Origin: an uncultured Lachnospiraceae bacterium | Lineage (GTDB): Bacteria; Bacillota; Clostridia; Lachnospirales; Lachnospiraceae | DNA: 37,139 nt | Direction: 5' to 3' | Assembly: GCA_947384285.1 (NCBI GenBank) | Contig: CANDGI010000029.1 | Location: forward strand, 1 to 37,139 | Part shown: in pieces, positions 23,484 through 32,981 of the stretch | How the letters are laid out: each line of letters starts with the position of its first letter | Position numbering within the stretch: position 1 is the stretch's first letter | Notes under the pieces: model-generated | What the model saw: only the letters and a program-made list of their open reading frames with translations | The model's database searches: none | What the model was told of the DNA's origin: nothing | Translations under genes and position numbers: made by a program

Positions 23484-24875
23484 ATGGCAAAAAGTGTAAC
23501 CAAAGACATGACAAGCGGAAGCCCAATGAAATTGATTTTGCAGTTTTGCATTCCGCTGTTTTTTGGAATGCTGTTCCAGCAGTTTTACAGTATGATGGAT
23601 ACGGTAATCGTTGGGAAATTTCTGGGGGTAAATGCCCTTGCGGCAGTTGGGTCTACAGGCTCCATCAACTTTATGATTATCGGTTTCTGCATGGGGGTGT
23701 GTAATGGATTTGCTATCCCGGTGGCTCAGCAGTTTGGTGCAGGGGATTACCATGCATTGCGTAAATATGCGGCCAACAGCGTATGGCTTGCCATAGCATT
23801 TGCAGGAGCGATGACAGCGGCAGTCTGTGTACTCTGCCGTCAGATCCTGATGTGGATGCATACGCCTGGGGACATTAGCGAAGGTGCATACAGCTATATT
23901 TTTGTAATATTTCTGGGGATTCCAGCCACGTATCTGTATAACCTGCTGTCCGGCGTTATCCGGTCATTGGGAGACAGCAAAAGCCCGTTGATTTTCCTGG
24001 CGCTTTCCTCGGTGTTAAATATCGTGTTGGATATGGTATTTATTTTGGCCTTTTCCATGGGGGTGGCAGGTGCGGCATGGGCAACCGTCATCTCCCAGGG
24101 GATTTCTGGCGCGGCATGTCTTATTTATATGAGGAAGCGGTTTGATATTCTGAAAATCACCCGTGAGGAGTGGCGGTTAGATGTAAAATGTATAGCGGTT
24201 CTCTGCAATATGGGAATTCCCATGGGGCTGCAGTACTCCATTACCGCTATCGGAAGCGTAATCCTTCAGACAGCGGTCAATACCCTTGGTTCTGCCGCAG
24301 TGGCTTCCATTGCAGCAGCTTCCAAAATCGGCATGTTTTTCTGCTGCCCCTTTGAGGCTATGGGCTCTACCATGGCTACCTATGCGGGCCAGAATGTAGG
24401 GGCAGGGAAGCTTGGGCGTGTTTCGGCAGGGGTAAAGGCGACCAGTATCCTGGGGCTTATATATTCCCTGGCAGCCTGTGCCGTATTGGCTGGGTTTGGA
24501 AAGACCATTGCCCTTTTGTTCGTGGATGCTGGCGAGCTTGATATTTTACAGAATACGGGGGTGTATTTGAGCATAAGCAGTGCCTTTTTCTTTCCGCTTG
24601 CACTGGTAAATATTGTACGGTTCACAATCCAGGGGCTTGGATTCAGCAGATTTGCAATCCTGGCAGGGGTGTGCGAGATGGCGGCCCGGGGTCTGGTGGG
24701 TCTGGCGTTTGTTCCCGTATTTGGCTATGCTGCGGCGTGCTTTGCCAGCCCGGTGGCATGGATTTGTGCAGATATATTTTTGATACCAGCTTATCTCTAT
24801 GTGATGAAAAAGCTTCATAAAATGCTGAAAAAAGATGAGGAATATGAAGGGGCTGCCCTTGCTGCTGGAGAGTAA
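23484..24875 (+). CDS. MATE family efflux transporter
   Basis: A 463-aa, 12-helix membrane protein. It begins with the typical MATE start (DMTSGSPMKLILQFCIPLFF) and the helix-1/2 segment QQFYSMMDTVIVGKFLGVNA. The second half repeats the fold from about residue 240 (GIPMGLQYSITAIGSVILQT). Such proteins export cationic drugs or metabolites using Na+ or H+ gradients; the substrate here is unknown. GGGGAAG precedes the ATG. It is followed by a 220-nt gap and has no partner genes. Confidence 0.93.
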   Translation: MAKSVTKDMTSGSPMKLILQFCIPLFFGMLFQQFYSMMDTVIVGKFLGVNALAAVGSTGSINFMIIGFCMGVCNGFAIPVAQQFGAGDYHALRKYAANSVWLAIAFAGAMTAAVCVLCRQILMWMHTPGDISEGAYSYIFVIFLGIPATYLYNLLSGVIRSLGDSKSPLIFLALSSVLNIVLDMVFILAFSMGVAGAAWATVISQGISGAACLIYMRKRFDILKITREEWRLDVKCIAVLCNMGIPMGLQYSITAIGSVILQTAVNTLGSAAVASIAAASKIGMFFCCPFEAMGSTMATYAGQNVGAGKLGRVSAGVKATSILGLIYSLAACAVLAGFGKTIALLFVDAGELDILQNTGVYLSISSAFFFPLALVNIVRFTIQGLGFSRFAILAGVCEMAARGLVGLAFVPVFGYAAACFASPVAWICADIFLIPAYLYVMKKLHKMLKKDEEYEGAALAAGE

Positions 24876-25031
24876 TTCCTTTGGAAATGATTCCGCAGGA
24901 GGTGTTCAGAGATAGCGTATAAGTCCTGGCCCCTGGTTTAGAAGTTATTTCTAAACTGTTTCGAAATATAAGTTTGGAAAAAATTTTCAGAATCATTAAG
25001 AAATCTTAAGAAATTTTTCACAGGGGAGGGG

Positions 25032-25061
25032 TTGATTTTTTCATAAAATCCGTCATATGAT
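25032..25061 (+). promoter_or_regulatory. Probable sigma-A promoter for the deacetylase
   Basis: TTGATT (25032-25037), an 18-nt spacer and TATGAT (25056-25061), 35 nt before the first possible start of the deacetylase gene. Confidence 0.45.
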
Positions 25062-25095
25062 AGGAGAGAAAGATATACGATAGAGTAAAGAGAGT

Positions 25096-26613
25096 ATGGA
25101 CAGGGAGAGAAAAAATATGGATAGGCAGCGAGAGGAAATGAGAAGACGCGCAAGCAGAGAGAGACAGAAGCGATATTTTAAGAAACGGCTGGTGACGACG
25201 TTAGGGCTTCTGCTGGTGATTACGGGAATCGGCGTAACAGCAGCGGTGCTTGCCTCAAATAAAAAGAGGGACAAAGACAAGAAAGACGGCACAGTGGAAA
25301 CCATAGCAGATCCAGCAGTAAATGAGAACAGCCAAAAGCAGCAGGAATCAGAAGCGCCAAAGCCCCAGGAGCCGGAGACGCCATCCTGGGAGGCGGTTTT
25401 GCAGGAAGCGGATCTTTTGGCGGCAGGCTATGACTATGACGGCGCCATTGAGAAAGTGAAAGGTTTCACAGGTTATGAAGGCGTTTCGGAATTGACGGCT
25501 GCAATCAATGGCTATGAGACAAAAAAGGCGGAGTGCGTTCCGGTAAATATCAGTGAGATACCTCATGTATTTTACCACACGCTGGTGGTGGATCCGTCGA
25601 AGGCATTTGCCGACCAGGAGCACAATCCCCAGGCCGTAGGCAATAATCAGTGGATGACCACAATCGATGAATTTAATAAGATTACCCAGACCATGTATGA
25701 GGAAGGGTATGTGCTGGTGGATTTAAAGGACATTGCAGAAGAGACTGTGGATGAAAATGGCATCACCCATTATAAAGAAGGAACTATTATGCTTCCCCCA
25801 GGAAAGAAGGCTTTTGTATTATCCCTGGATGATTTGTCCTACTATCACAGCTATGATGGGTATGGCTTTGCTTCCAAGATGGTATTGGATGAAAACGGCA
25901 AGCCCAAATGCGAGTATATTCAGGATGATGGGACTACGGTGGTAGGGGATTACGATGCCGTCCCCCTTTTGGACAAATTTATTGAGGAGCATCCTGATGC
26001 TTCCTATAAAGGGGCAAAGGGAACCATCGCGCTGACCGGGTATAACGGTGTGCTGGGATACCGTACGGATATCAGCTACCAGACTGTGCCGGATGATATC
26101 AATGCGGATAAGAAGAAGTGGCTGGAGGAGCACCCTGATTTTGACCTGGAAACAGAGCGCGCTAAGGCCAAGGAGGTTGCAGACGCCATGAAGGCAGATG
26201 GATGGAAGTTTGCAAGCCATACCTGGGGACACATGAAGATAGGCGAGGCTTCCATGGAGCGGATACAGGCCGACACAACCAAATGGAAGGAAAACGTGGA
26301 GCCCATTGTAGGTGAAACAGATGTTATTATCTTCGCCCACGGCCAGGATTTGGCAGGATGGCCGGAAGGGTACATGGCAGGAAATGAGAAATTTGAATAT
26401 TTAAAGAGCAATGGATTCAACTATTACTGCAATGTGGATTCTGCTCAATATAATATCCAAATCCGAGATAATTATGTAAGGATGGGCAGGAGAAATCTGG
26501 ATGGCTACCGCATCTATTTCAATTCCATTGGCGAGGAGAATACCTTGTCTGACCTGTTTAACGCATCGGATATTCTTGATCCCCAAAGGCCGCCAGTACA
26601 GCGTCTTCATTAA
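25096..26613 (+). CDS. Membrane-anchored polysaccharide deacetylase (NodB-like)
   Basis: A 505-aa protein with a short basic cytosolic N terminus, one membrane helix (about residues 35-54), a Lys/Pro/Glu-rich spacer (to about 100), and an extracellular carbohydrate esterase 4-like domain. The motif VLSLDDLSYYH supplies the paired Asp, and SHTWGH the two zinc His residues. It probably removes acetyl groups from peptidoglycan or another wall glycan. Length exceeds the bare domain because of spacers and an insertion between the motifs. The start may instead be the ATG at 25117, which has a better GGGAG upstream. A terminator-like hairpin follows. Confidence 0.85.
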   Translation: MDRERKNMDRQREEMRRRASRERQKRYFKKRLVTTLGLLLVITGIGVTAAVLASNKKRDKDKKDGTVETIADPAVNENSQKQQESEAPKPQEPETPSWEAVLQEADLLAAGYDYDGAIEKVKGFTGYEGVSELTAAINGYETKKAECVPVNISEIPHVFYHTLVVDPSKAFADQEHNPQAVGNNQWMTTIDEFNKITQTMYEEGYVLVDLKDIAEETVDENGITHYKEGTIMLPPGKKAFVLSLDDLSYYHSYDGYGFASKMVLDENGKPKCEYIQDDGTTVVGDYDAVPLLDKFIEEHPDASYKGAKGTIALTGYNGVLGYRTDISYQTVPDDINADKKKWLEEHPDFDLETERAKAKEVADAMKADGWKFASHTWGHMKIGEASMERIQADTTKWKENVEPIVGETDVIIFAHGQDLAGWPEGYMAGNEKFEYLKSNGFNYYCNVDSAQYNIQIRDNYVRMGRRNLDGYRIYFNSIGEENTLSDLFNASDILDPQRPPVQRLH

Positions 26614-26633
26614 ATTATAGAGATAAAAAGCAG

Positions 26634-26699
26634 TTGCAGTTTTGCCCTGCATGCCGCTGGTGCGGATCATGCGGGGCAAAACTGCAATTATGATTTGGA
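26634..26699 (+). terminator. Probable terminator between the deacetylase and the RM locus
   Basis: TTGCAGTTTTGCCC (26634-26647) and GGGCAAAACTGCAA (26674-26687) are perfectly complementary, and an inner GCATG/CATGC extends the helix. The downstream tract is T-rich (ATTATGATTTGGATATTTTTT) but not an immediate T run. It marks the left edge of the type III RM locus. Confidence 0.6.
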
Positions 26700-26722
26700 T
26701 ATTTTTTGGAGGATGAAACAAA

Positions 26723-28648
26723 ATGATAAAAGATATTATGAAGTCTAATGAAACAGCTCTTCCGAATGCAAGGCAAATGGAAGCGTTAAAGGAAAATTTC
26801 CCATCCTGTTTTAGAGAAGATGGAGGCTTTGATATTGAAAGGTTCAAAGAATATTTAAGTAACAAATTGACAGTAAACAATGAAGGATACGAACTGAAAT
26901 TCCTAGGCAAAAACTATGCCCGTTTATTAGCTTCTATGGATACTACGACTGTTATTGTTCCGGATGAAGAACATAATAAGAAACCTGAGAACAAGAATAG
27001 CCAGAATATCTATATTTCCGGTGACAACCTGGATGGATTAAAGCAGCTGTTGAAAAGTTATGCCAATCAGGTGAAGTGCATTTATATTGACCCTCCATAT
27101 AATACAGGGTCTGATGGTTTTGTATATAACGACAATTTCAATTTCACACCGGAAGAATTGTCTGCAAAACTAAGCATTGATGAAGAGCAGGCAAAGAGGA
27201 TTCTTGACTTAACCAAGAGAGGTTCTGCGTCACATTCCGCGTGGCTGATGTTTATGTACCCTCGTCTGCTGCTGGCAAGGGATTTGCTTACAGATGATGG
27301 AGTTATTTTTATTTCTATTGATGATAATGAGCAGAGCAATCTAAAACTTATTTGTGATGACATATTCGGAGAAGAAAATTTCGAGGGGCATGTTCATTGG
27401 CGCAGACGAAGCAACCAGCCAAATGATAAAACCAAGCTTATCGGTTTGGCAGCGGAGCATATTATGGTATATTCGAGAAATAGCGCAAAGTTAAAAGAAA
27501 AAGGCGTTGGAAAGATTGCGTTAACCGGTGATTTTTCTAACCCAGATAACGATCCCCGCGGCCCATGGGCATCGAAGCCGTGGAAGTCCGGTTCCGATCA
27601 ATCAGGAACCAGATATTCCATAACTACCCCAACAGGCGTTGTTCTTGATGAGGAATGGATGGGGGATGAATCTACATATCAATTGCTTTTAGCAGATAAC
27701 AGAATCATATTTCCCCGGGGCGGCGCTGGAATGCCGCGTAAAAAATATTTTAAATCTGAAAGAGAAGCGGAAGGGCAATGCGCTTGTAATTGGTGGAGCC
27801 ATGAGATATATGGGAACAATCAAGAAGCGGGGAAAGAGCTTGAAAATTTGTTTGGATTCAAAAATGCATTTAGTAATCCGAAGCCAGTTAAATTGATGGA
27901 TACGATCATCAGTCTTGGCAATGTGAAAGACGGTGATATCGTGTTGGATTTCTTCAGCGGTTCCGGCACTACGGCAGAAGCTGTCTTAAAGGCATCCCTT
28001 GACTGTAACTGCAGGTTTATCGTTGTTCAATTGCCAGAGGATATTGACCTTCTGCTTGATAAGGCTTCTGCAAGTGAAAAAGAAAGATGGAATAATATTG
28101 TAAAAATGCTTGATAGCAGCAGCAGGCCCCACTCTTTGGATTATATAGGAATCGAAAGATTAATTCGTGCTTCAAAAAAGATAAAGGAAGAACATCCTGG
28201 AACTTCTGCAGACCTTGGGTTTAAGCATTATATTCTTCAAGAACCGAAAGGAACTACGCTTGATAAATTAGAGCATTTTATTCCTGAAGACCAAGGGATG
28301 TTCCTTACAAATGATATTCTCTCTGACTTTGGGATACAGACTGTTTTAACCACATGGCTGGTAAGAGATGGTTATGGATTTCATGCCGATGTCAAGGCCA
28401 TAGATTTTGAAGGATATACAGGATATTACATTGATAAGCATTTATATCTTATTGACGCTGGCATATCAAAAGAAGCCATTGCAGCTATTGTGGACAATTA
28501 CGAAACAGACGGGGCGTTCAATGCCGAAAATGTGGTTCTTTTTGGCTATAGTTTTGTCTGGACGATGACAGAAGAATTAAAGATGAATTTAGCAAGGCTC
28601 AAAGATACGGAGAAAAATCTTCGTATTAACTTTGATGTCCGCTATTAA
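26723..28648 (+). CDS. Type III restriction-modification system, DNA-methyltransferase (Mod) subunit
   Basis: A 641-aa adenine N6-methyltransferase. Motif IV DPPYNTG is at about residues 123-129 and motif I DFFSGSGTTAEAV near 408, the order of the beta class used by type III Mod. The N-terminal and central parts match Mod length (about 600-680 aa), with the variable target-recognition region between about 230 and 390. Mod alone binds the site and methylates one strand. GGAGGATG precedes the ATG. The gene is visibly AT-richer than neighbouring genes, which fits horizontal acquisition. Its partner Res begins 11 nt after the stop but is broken, so Mod may act as an orphan methyltransferase. Target sequence unknown. 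Confidence 0.92.
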   Translation: MIKDIMKSNETALPNARQMEALKENFPSCFREDGGFDIERFKEYLSNKLTVNNEGYELKFLGKNYARLLASMDTTTVIVPDEEHNKKPENKNSQNIYISGDNLDGLKQLLKSYANQVKCIYIDPPYNTGSDGFVYNDNFNFTPEELSAKLSIDEEQAKRILDLTKRGSASHSAWLMFMYPRLLLARDLLTDDGVIFISIDDNEQSNLKLICDDIFGEENFEGHVHWRRRSNQPNDKTKLIGLAAEHIMVYSRNSAKLKEKGVGKIALTGDFSNPDNDPRGPWASKPWKSGSDQSGTRYSITTPTGVVLDEEWMGDESTYQLLLADNRIIFPRGGAGMPRKKYFKSEREAEGQCACNWWSHEIYGNNQEAGKELENLFGFKNAFSNPKPVKLMDTIISLGNVKDGDIVLDFFSGSGTTAEAVLKASLDCNCRFIVVQLPEDIDLLLDKASASEKERWNNIVKMLDSSSRPHSLDYIGIERLIRASKKIKEEHPGTSADLGFKHYILQEPKGTTLDKLEHFIPEDQGMFLTNDILSDFGIQTVLTTWLVRDGYGFHADVKAIDFEGYTGYYIDKHLYLIDAGISKEAIAAIVDNYETDGAFNAENVVLFGYSFVWTMTEELKMNLARLKDTEKNLRINFDVRY

Positions 28649-28659
28649 GGAGGCGCCAT

Positions 28660-31140
28660 ATGGAATTAATCCTCCAGCAGCAGCTGCCCCATCAACAGAA
28701 GGCAATTGACGCTGTTATTGATGTATTTAAAGATGCTTATATTGCTGCACCTGTTCAGTTTTATGAAAATCCTGCTTTTTCATTGAAAGATACACAGATT
28801 TCAAATAACATAAAGGTTTTGCAAAAGAGCCTTCCGCTAGAATACCGTTCAAGCATCCCAGTATCAGAATGCGGTTATCTGAACCTTGACATTAAGATGG
28901 AAACAGGTACTGGAAAAACTTATGTGTACACGAAGGCAATCTTTGAATTGCATAAGAAATACGGATTTAATAAATTCATTATTGCAGTGCCTTCATTGGC
29001 AATAAAAGCAGGTACAGAGCAGTTTTTGAACGAGCCATACGCTAGACGTCATTTTACTGACGGCTGCGGCTATGGCGCTGAAATAGAAACTTTGGTTTTG
29101 GAAGCACCGAAAAATAAGAAAAAGGAGCGTTCCTATTTTCCAAGTGTTGTAAGTGATTTTGTTAAGGGTTCTTGCCAGAATACAAAGAAGATATATGTTC
29201 TTCTTGTGAATATGCAGCTGTTAACCAATGGCAAGATGCTGGCTCGTGATGATTATGATTATGGTGTGGAGGGATTCTATAGGCCTTTTGATGCACTAGC
29301 GTCAACAAAACCTATGGTTATCATTGACGAACCACATCGTTTTTCCCGGGATCAAAAAGCCTTCAAAGTAATTCTGGATGAAATTAAGCCGCAAGCGATC
29401 ATTCGCTTTGGCGCTACATTCCCGGAAACAGCCACTGGACGCGGAAAAAATAAAATCACGATAAAAGATTATCAGAATCTATTGTATGATTTGAACGCTT
29501 GCGCTTCTTTCAATCAAGGGCTTATTAAGGGGATAGCCAAGGAGCATTTGGAACCAGTATCAAAGAAAGAAGAAAAGGTAAAAATTACTTCTATTGATAG
29601 CAAAGAAGCTGTACATTTCCAGTATAAAAAGAAAGGGGAAACAGCAAAAAATTTCACATTGAAGAAGGGAGATTCTTTGTCTATCGTGAGTGAAGCGTTT
29701 GAAGGCATTACTATTTCCGCAATTGGAAGGACATGCGTTGAATTTTCAAATGGCTTAATTAAAACATCTGGGGAGGAACTTGAGGTGGATATTTATATGA
29801 CATCCTATCAGGAACAAATGCTTCGCCTTGCTCTCCAACGTCATTTTGAAACAGAGAAAGCAAATTTCTGTAATAGAAATTACAAGATAAAAACGCTGGC
29901 TTTGTTTTTCATAGATGATATTACTTCTTATCGAGCGAGCGAAAATGGGAAAAAACCATATTTGCTTACGATGTTCGAAGAATTGTTAAAGGAACAGATG
30001 GAACAGGTGATAGCTTCTTTGGATGGCCGCGATACGGAATATAAAGCATATCTGGAAGCGAGCCTTGCAGATTTGGGTGCTTGCCATGCAGGTTATTTCT
30101 CACAGGACAATAGTGATTCAGATGAAGATATTGCAAAAGAAGTTGATGTTATCCTGCATGGAAAAAAACAGTTGTTATCATTCAAAAACAAGGATGATAG
30201 TCCGAATACACTGCGTTTCCTTTTTTCAAAATGGACGTTGAAGGAAGGATGGGATAATCCGAATGTTTTTACCATTGCAAAACTTCGTTCCAGTGGCAGT
30301 GAGAATAGCAAGCTTCAGGAAGCAGGCCGCGGATTACGGCTTCCTGTTGACGAGAACGGTAATAGGATTTCTAATGAGGAGTTCACACTCAACTATATTG
30401 TGGATTTTACGGAGGCAGATTTTGCTCAGAAACTTGTAGACCAAATCAATGGAGAGCTTCCACAAGCTTCAGCTGTCTCAGAAGAAAGGCTGGAAGCTGT
30501 TGCAAAGAAACTTGGCAGAACAAGTGATGACTTATTTGATGAATTGTACGGCAAACGTTACATTGACAGGCATAACAACATCAAACCCGAAACACGAGAC
30601 GCTTTCTTTGCGGAATATCCTGATTTTGCTGCTGGGCTATCAGCTGGAAAAATTAAGGATAGAAACAAGGAAAAGCCAAAGCCTGTGAAAATCCGCAAGG
30701 AAGTTTACAATGAAATCAAAGAATTATGGGAAAATATCAATCATAGATATCTGTTGTTTTATGATGATGACTTGAACGATAATATCGAGGATGTTGTCTT
30801 AGGACTATTTGAAAAGCCAGGAGTATTTACTGATTTAGTAATGCGCAGCGAACGTGATAAAATCGGCAGTGCAGGAGCAGAAATGAATGCTGTTAGAGAA
30901 ACCGGGGTTCAGTATGTCATTCATAAGACGATGCCATATAATGTTTTTTTAAAAAGGATTTCGGCGGCAACAAGTCTGCCAATCAAAGTTTTGCATTTGG
31001 CATTATGCAGATTTGCTAAGAAGCATGGCACAAATTTTACTGCTCATATAAACGAGAATTCTGCTGCAGGTTTTTGTGCTGAATTTTCAACTTGGAAGAA
31101 TGAAAACCTGCAAGGAAGGTTCAGATATGAACGAAGTTGA
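28660..31140 (+). pseudogene. Type III restriction enzyme Res subunit, truncated by internal deletion
   Basis: The 826-aa frame retains the whole SF2 helicase motor: Walker A METGTGKTY (about residues 81-89), Walker B as DEPH (about 223-226), GATFPETA, and motif VI QEAGRGLRLP near 552. Res proteins normally run to about 950-1000 aa and end with a PD-(D/E)XK nuclease. Here the frame stops after GRFRYERS. The next frame, starting within the last 14 nt, resumes with EVETKDVENKNDLR, which is the E-x-K part of that nuclease. About 100 residues including the PD half appear to be missing, together with a frame change. The protein may still be made and hydrolyse ATP but should not cut DNA. Confidence 0.85.
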
Positions 31141-31315
31141 AACAAAGGATGTTGAAAATAAGAATGATTTGAGAGATACAGAGAAAGCGAAAATAGAATG
31201 TGCGAAGGTATTCTTTGATATGTTGGCTGCTGACGGCTGCAGGGTTTACTTTAAAGAACAGCTTGGCAATAAGCAAATGGCTCAGATTATCAGTGAGGTT
31301 ATGGGAGATAAATAG
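31127..31315 (+). pseudogene. C-terminal fragment of Res (nuclease E-x-K motif)
   Basis: A 62-codon frame starting at an ATG inside the end of the res frame. It reads MNEVETKDVENKNDLRDTEK and continues to EQLGNKQMAQIISEV. This is the standard C-terminal end of type III Res proteins, in another frame from the helicase part. It contains the ExK half of the PD-(D/E)XK active site but not the preceding Asp. It is a leftover of the deletion rather than an independent gene, although an ATG is present. Confidence 0.75.
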
Positions 31316-31353
31316 GCGGCAGAGGATTTAACGATATCTAAGACTTATTTTTT

Positions 31354-31383
31354 TGAGTAAAATGGAAAATATGGGACATAATA
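31354..31383 (+). promoter_or_regulatory. Sigma-G-like promoter for spoVAD-spoVAE
   Basis: TGAGTA (31354-31359), a 17-nt spacer and CATAATA (31377-31383). Each box has one difference from TGAATA and CATACTA. It lies after the broken res gene and before the repeat element and spoVAD, and would give spoVAD-spoVAE forespore expression independent of spoVAA-AC. Confidence 0.6.
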
Positions 31384-31401
31384 ACTCCAGGAAAATGTTA
31401 C

Positions 31402-31491
31402 AGGAGGAAGGCAATGCGAAGCATTCTGGAAATGCCTTCCGACGATTTGCCGCCGGACCAAAGGGGAGGGGCGTTTCATTGAAAAAGGAGG
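31402..31491 (+). repeat. Structured repeat element, copy 2 (upstream of spoVAD)
   Basis: The second copy of the element at 18921-19014. It is 90 nt, starts with AGGAGG (31402-31407) and ends with AGGAGG (31486-31491), which is the ribosome binding site of spoVAD, 7 nt before its ATG. GGAAGGC (31406-31412) pairs with GCCTTCC (31434-31440) around AATGC-GAA-GCATT. The second hairpin seen in copy 1 is weakened by G-to-A changes (CGACGA against CCGCCG). The end of the element (TTTCATTGAAAAA before AGGAGG) is identical to copy 1 apart from the A-run length. Confidence 0.8.
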
Positions 31492-31498
31492 AAAAATT

Positions 31499-32512
31499 AT
31501 GTCGCAGACAATTGGGACACAGAGCATCCAGTTTGAGCAGGCGCCTTATATCCAAAGCAGCGCCAGCATTGTGGGCACAAAGGAAGGGGAAGGGCCGCTG
31601 GGAAAGCTGTTTGATGTGGTAGGCTCCGACGATAAATTTGGAGAGGAAACATGGGAAGAGGCGGAGAGCACCCTGCAAAAGGAAGCCGCAGTGCTTGCTC
31701 TTGGAAAAGCAAATCTGAAAAAAGAAGATATCCGGTATATTTTCGGCGGAGACCTGCTGGGACAGAATATCGCAACTACATTCGGGCTGATGGAGCTTAA
31801 CATTCCCCTGTTCGGCCTGTACGGCGCCTGTTCTACCGCAGGAGAATCCCTTTCCCTTGGAGCAATGGCAGTTGCAGCAGGGTATGGGGACAATGTGCTG
31901 GCGGTTACCTCCAGCCACTTTGCCAGTGCGGAGAAGCAGTTTCGATTTCCCCTGGAGTACGCCAATCAAAGGCCCCTATCAGCTACCTGGACGGTCACAG
32001 GAGGTGGAGCCTTTATACTTGGGACAAAACGAAGCCATCTTAGGATTACCGGAATTACCACAGGAAAAGTGGTGGACTACGGCGTGAAGGATTCCATGAA
32101 TATGGGAGCGGCGATGGCGCCTGCAGCCTGCGATACCATTTATCAGAACCTGGTGGATTTTAAGCGGCAGCCAGAGGACTACGATAAAATCGTGACAGGC
32201 GATTTGGGCACGGTGGGGCAGGAAATCTTAATTGATCTGTTGAAGGAAAAAGGTTTTGACATTTCCATGGTGCATATGGATTGTGGAATTGAGATTTTTG
32301 ACAGCGAAGCCCAGAACACCAACGCAGGAGGCAGCGGATGCGGATGTTCGGCGGTAACGCTGAGCGCTTTTCTCTTGCCAAAGCTGGAGAAGGGAACGTA
32401 CAAACGTATTTTGTTTGTTCCCACTGGCGCGCTTCTTTCTACCGTCAGCTTCAATGAAGGCCAAAGCGTCCCCGGAATCGCCCACGGAGTAGTGATAGAA
32501 TATGCTGGCTAG
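31499..32512 (+). CDS. spoVAD: Stage V sporulation protein AD
   Basis: A 337-aa thiolase-fold protein of the SpoVAD family. Characteristic blocks are FGLYGACSTAGESLSLGA, the SSHFASAEKQFRFPLEY segment, and GGSGCGCSAV near the C terminus. In Bacillus SpoVAD binds dipicolinic acid on the outer face of the spore inner membrane. Length is normal (about 338 aa). It is the first gene after the RM locus, with its ribosome binding site supplied by the repeat element. spoVAE follows after 30 nt. It should pair functionally with spoVAA-AC located 8.7 kb upstream. Confidence 0.95.
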   Translation: MSQTIGTQSIQFEQAPYIQSSASIVGTKEGEGPLGKLFDVVGSDDKFGEETWEEAESTLQKEAAVLALGKANLKKEDIRYIFGGDLLGQNIATTFGLMELNIPLFGLYGACSTAGESLSLGAMAVAAGYGDNVLAVTSSHFASAEKQFRFPLEYANQRPLSATWTVTGGGAFILGTKRSHLRITGITTGKVVDYGVKDSMNMGAAMAPAACDTIYQNLVDFKRQPEDYDKIVTGDLGTVGQEILIDLLKEKGFDISMVHMDCGIEIFDSEAQNTNAGGSGCGCSAVTLSAFLLPKLEKGTYKRILFVPTGALLSTVSFNEGQSVPGIAHGVVIEYAG

Positions 32513-32542
32513 GGGGTGTAACATTGTGAGAGGAGAAAGGCA

Positions 32543-32899
32543 ATGGACTATATTAATGCTTTTTGGGTAGGCGGATTGATTTGCGCATTGACCCAGATTT
32601 TAATGGAAAAAACAAAAATGCTTCCGGGACGCATTATGGTGCTTTTGGTATGCAGCGGAGCAGTCCTTGGCGCATTACAGATTTATGAGCCCTTTCGGGA
32701 ATTTGCAGGGGCTGGGGCAAGCGTTCCCCTTTTGGGATTTGGGAATACGCTTTGGAAAGGAATTCAGGAAGCCGTACAGACTGATGGGTTTATCGGCATC
32801 TTCATGGGCGGATTTACCGCAAGCGCCGTAGGAATTTCTGCAGCCCTTGTATTTGGATATCTGGCCAGTCTGATTTTCCAGCCGAAAATGAAAAAATAG
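32543..32899 (+). CDS. spoVAE: Stage V sporulation protein AE
   Basis: A 118-aa membrane protein with about three to four helices. The block FAGAGASVPLLGFGNTLWKG is the counterpart of the GGAGALVP block in SpoVAC, so the two are related. It belongs to the SpoVA channel complex (SpoVAEb type). GGAGAAAGG precedes the ATG; the gene is cotranscribed with spoVAD. Confidence 0.93.
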   Translation: MDYINAFWVGGLICALTQILMEKTKMLPGRIMVLLVCSGAVLGALQIYEPFREFAGAGASVPLLGFGNTLWKGIQEAVQTDGFIGIFMGGFTASAVGISAALVFGYLASLIFQPKMKK

Positions 32900-32981
32900 G
32901 CGGCTGGACGGGTATAAATTTTGTGGATTCTGCCCACATTAATACAGCGAAAGAAAATTTAAAGGAAAAGGAGATTTTATT

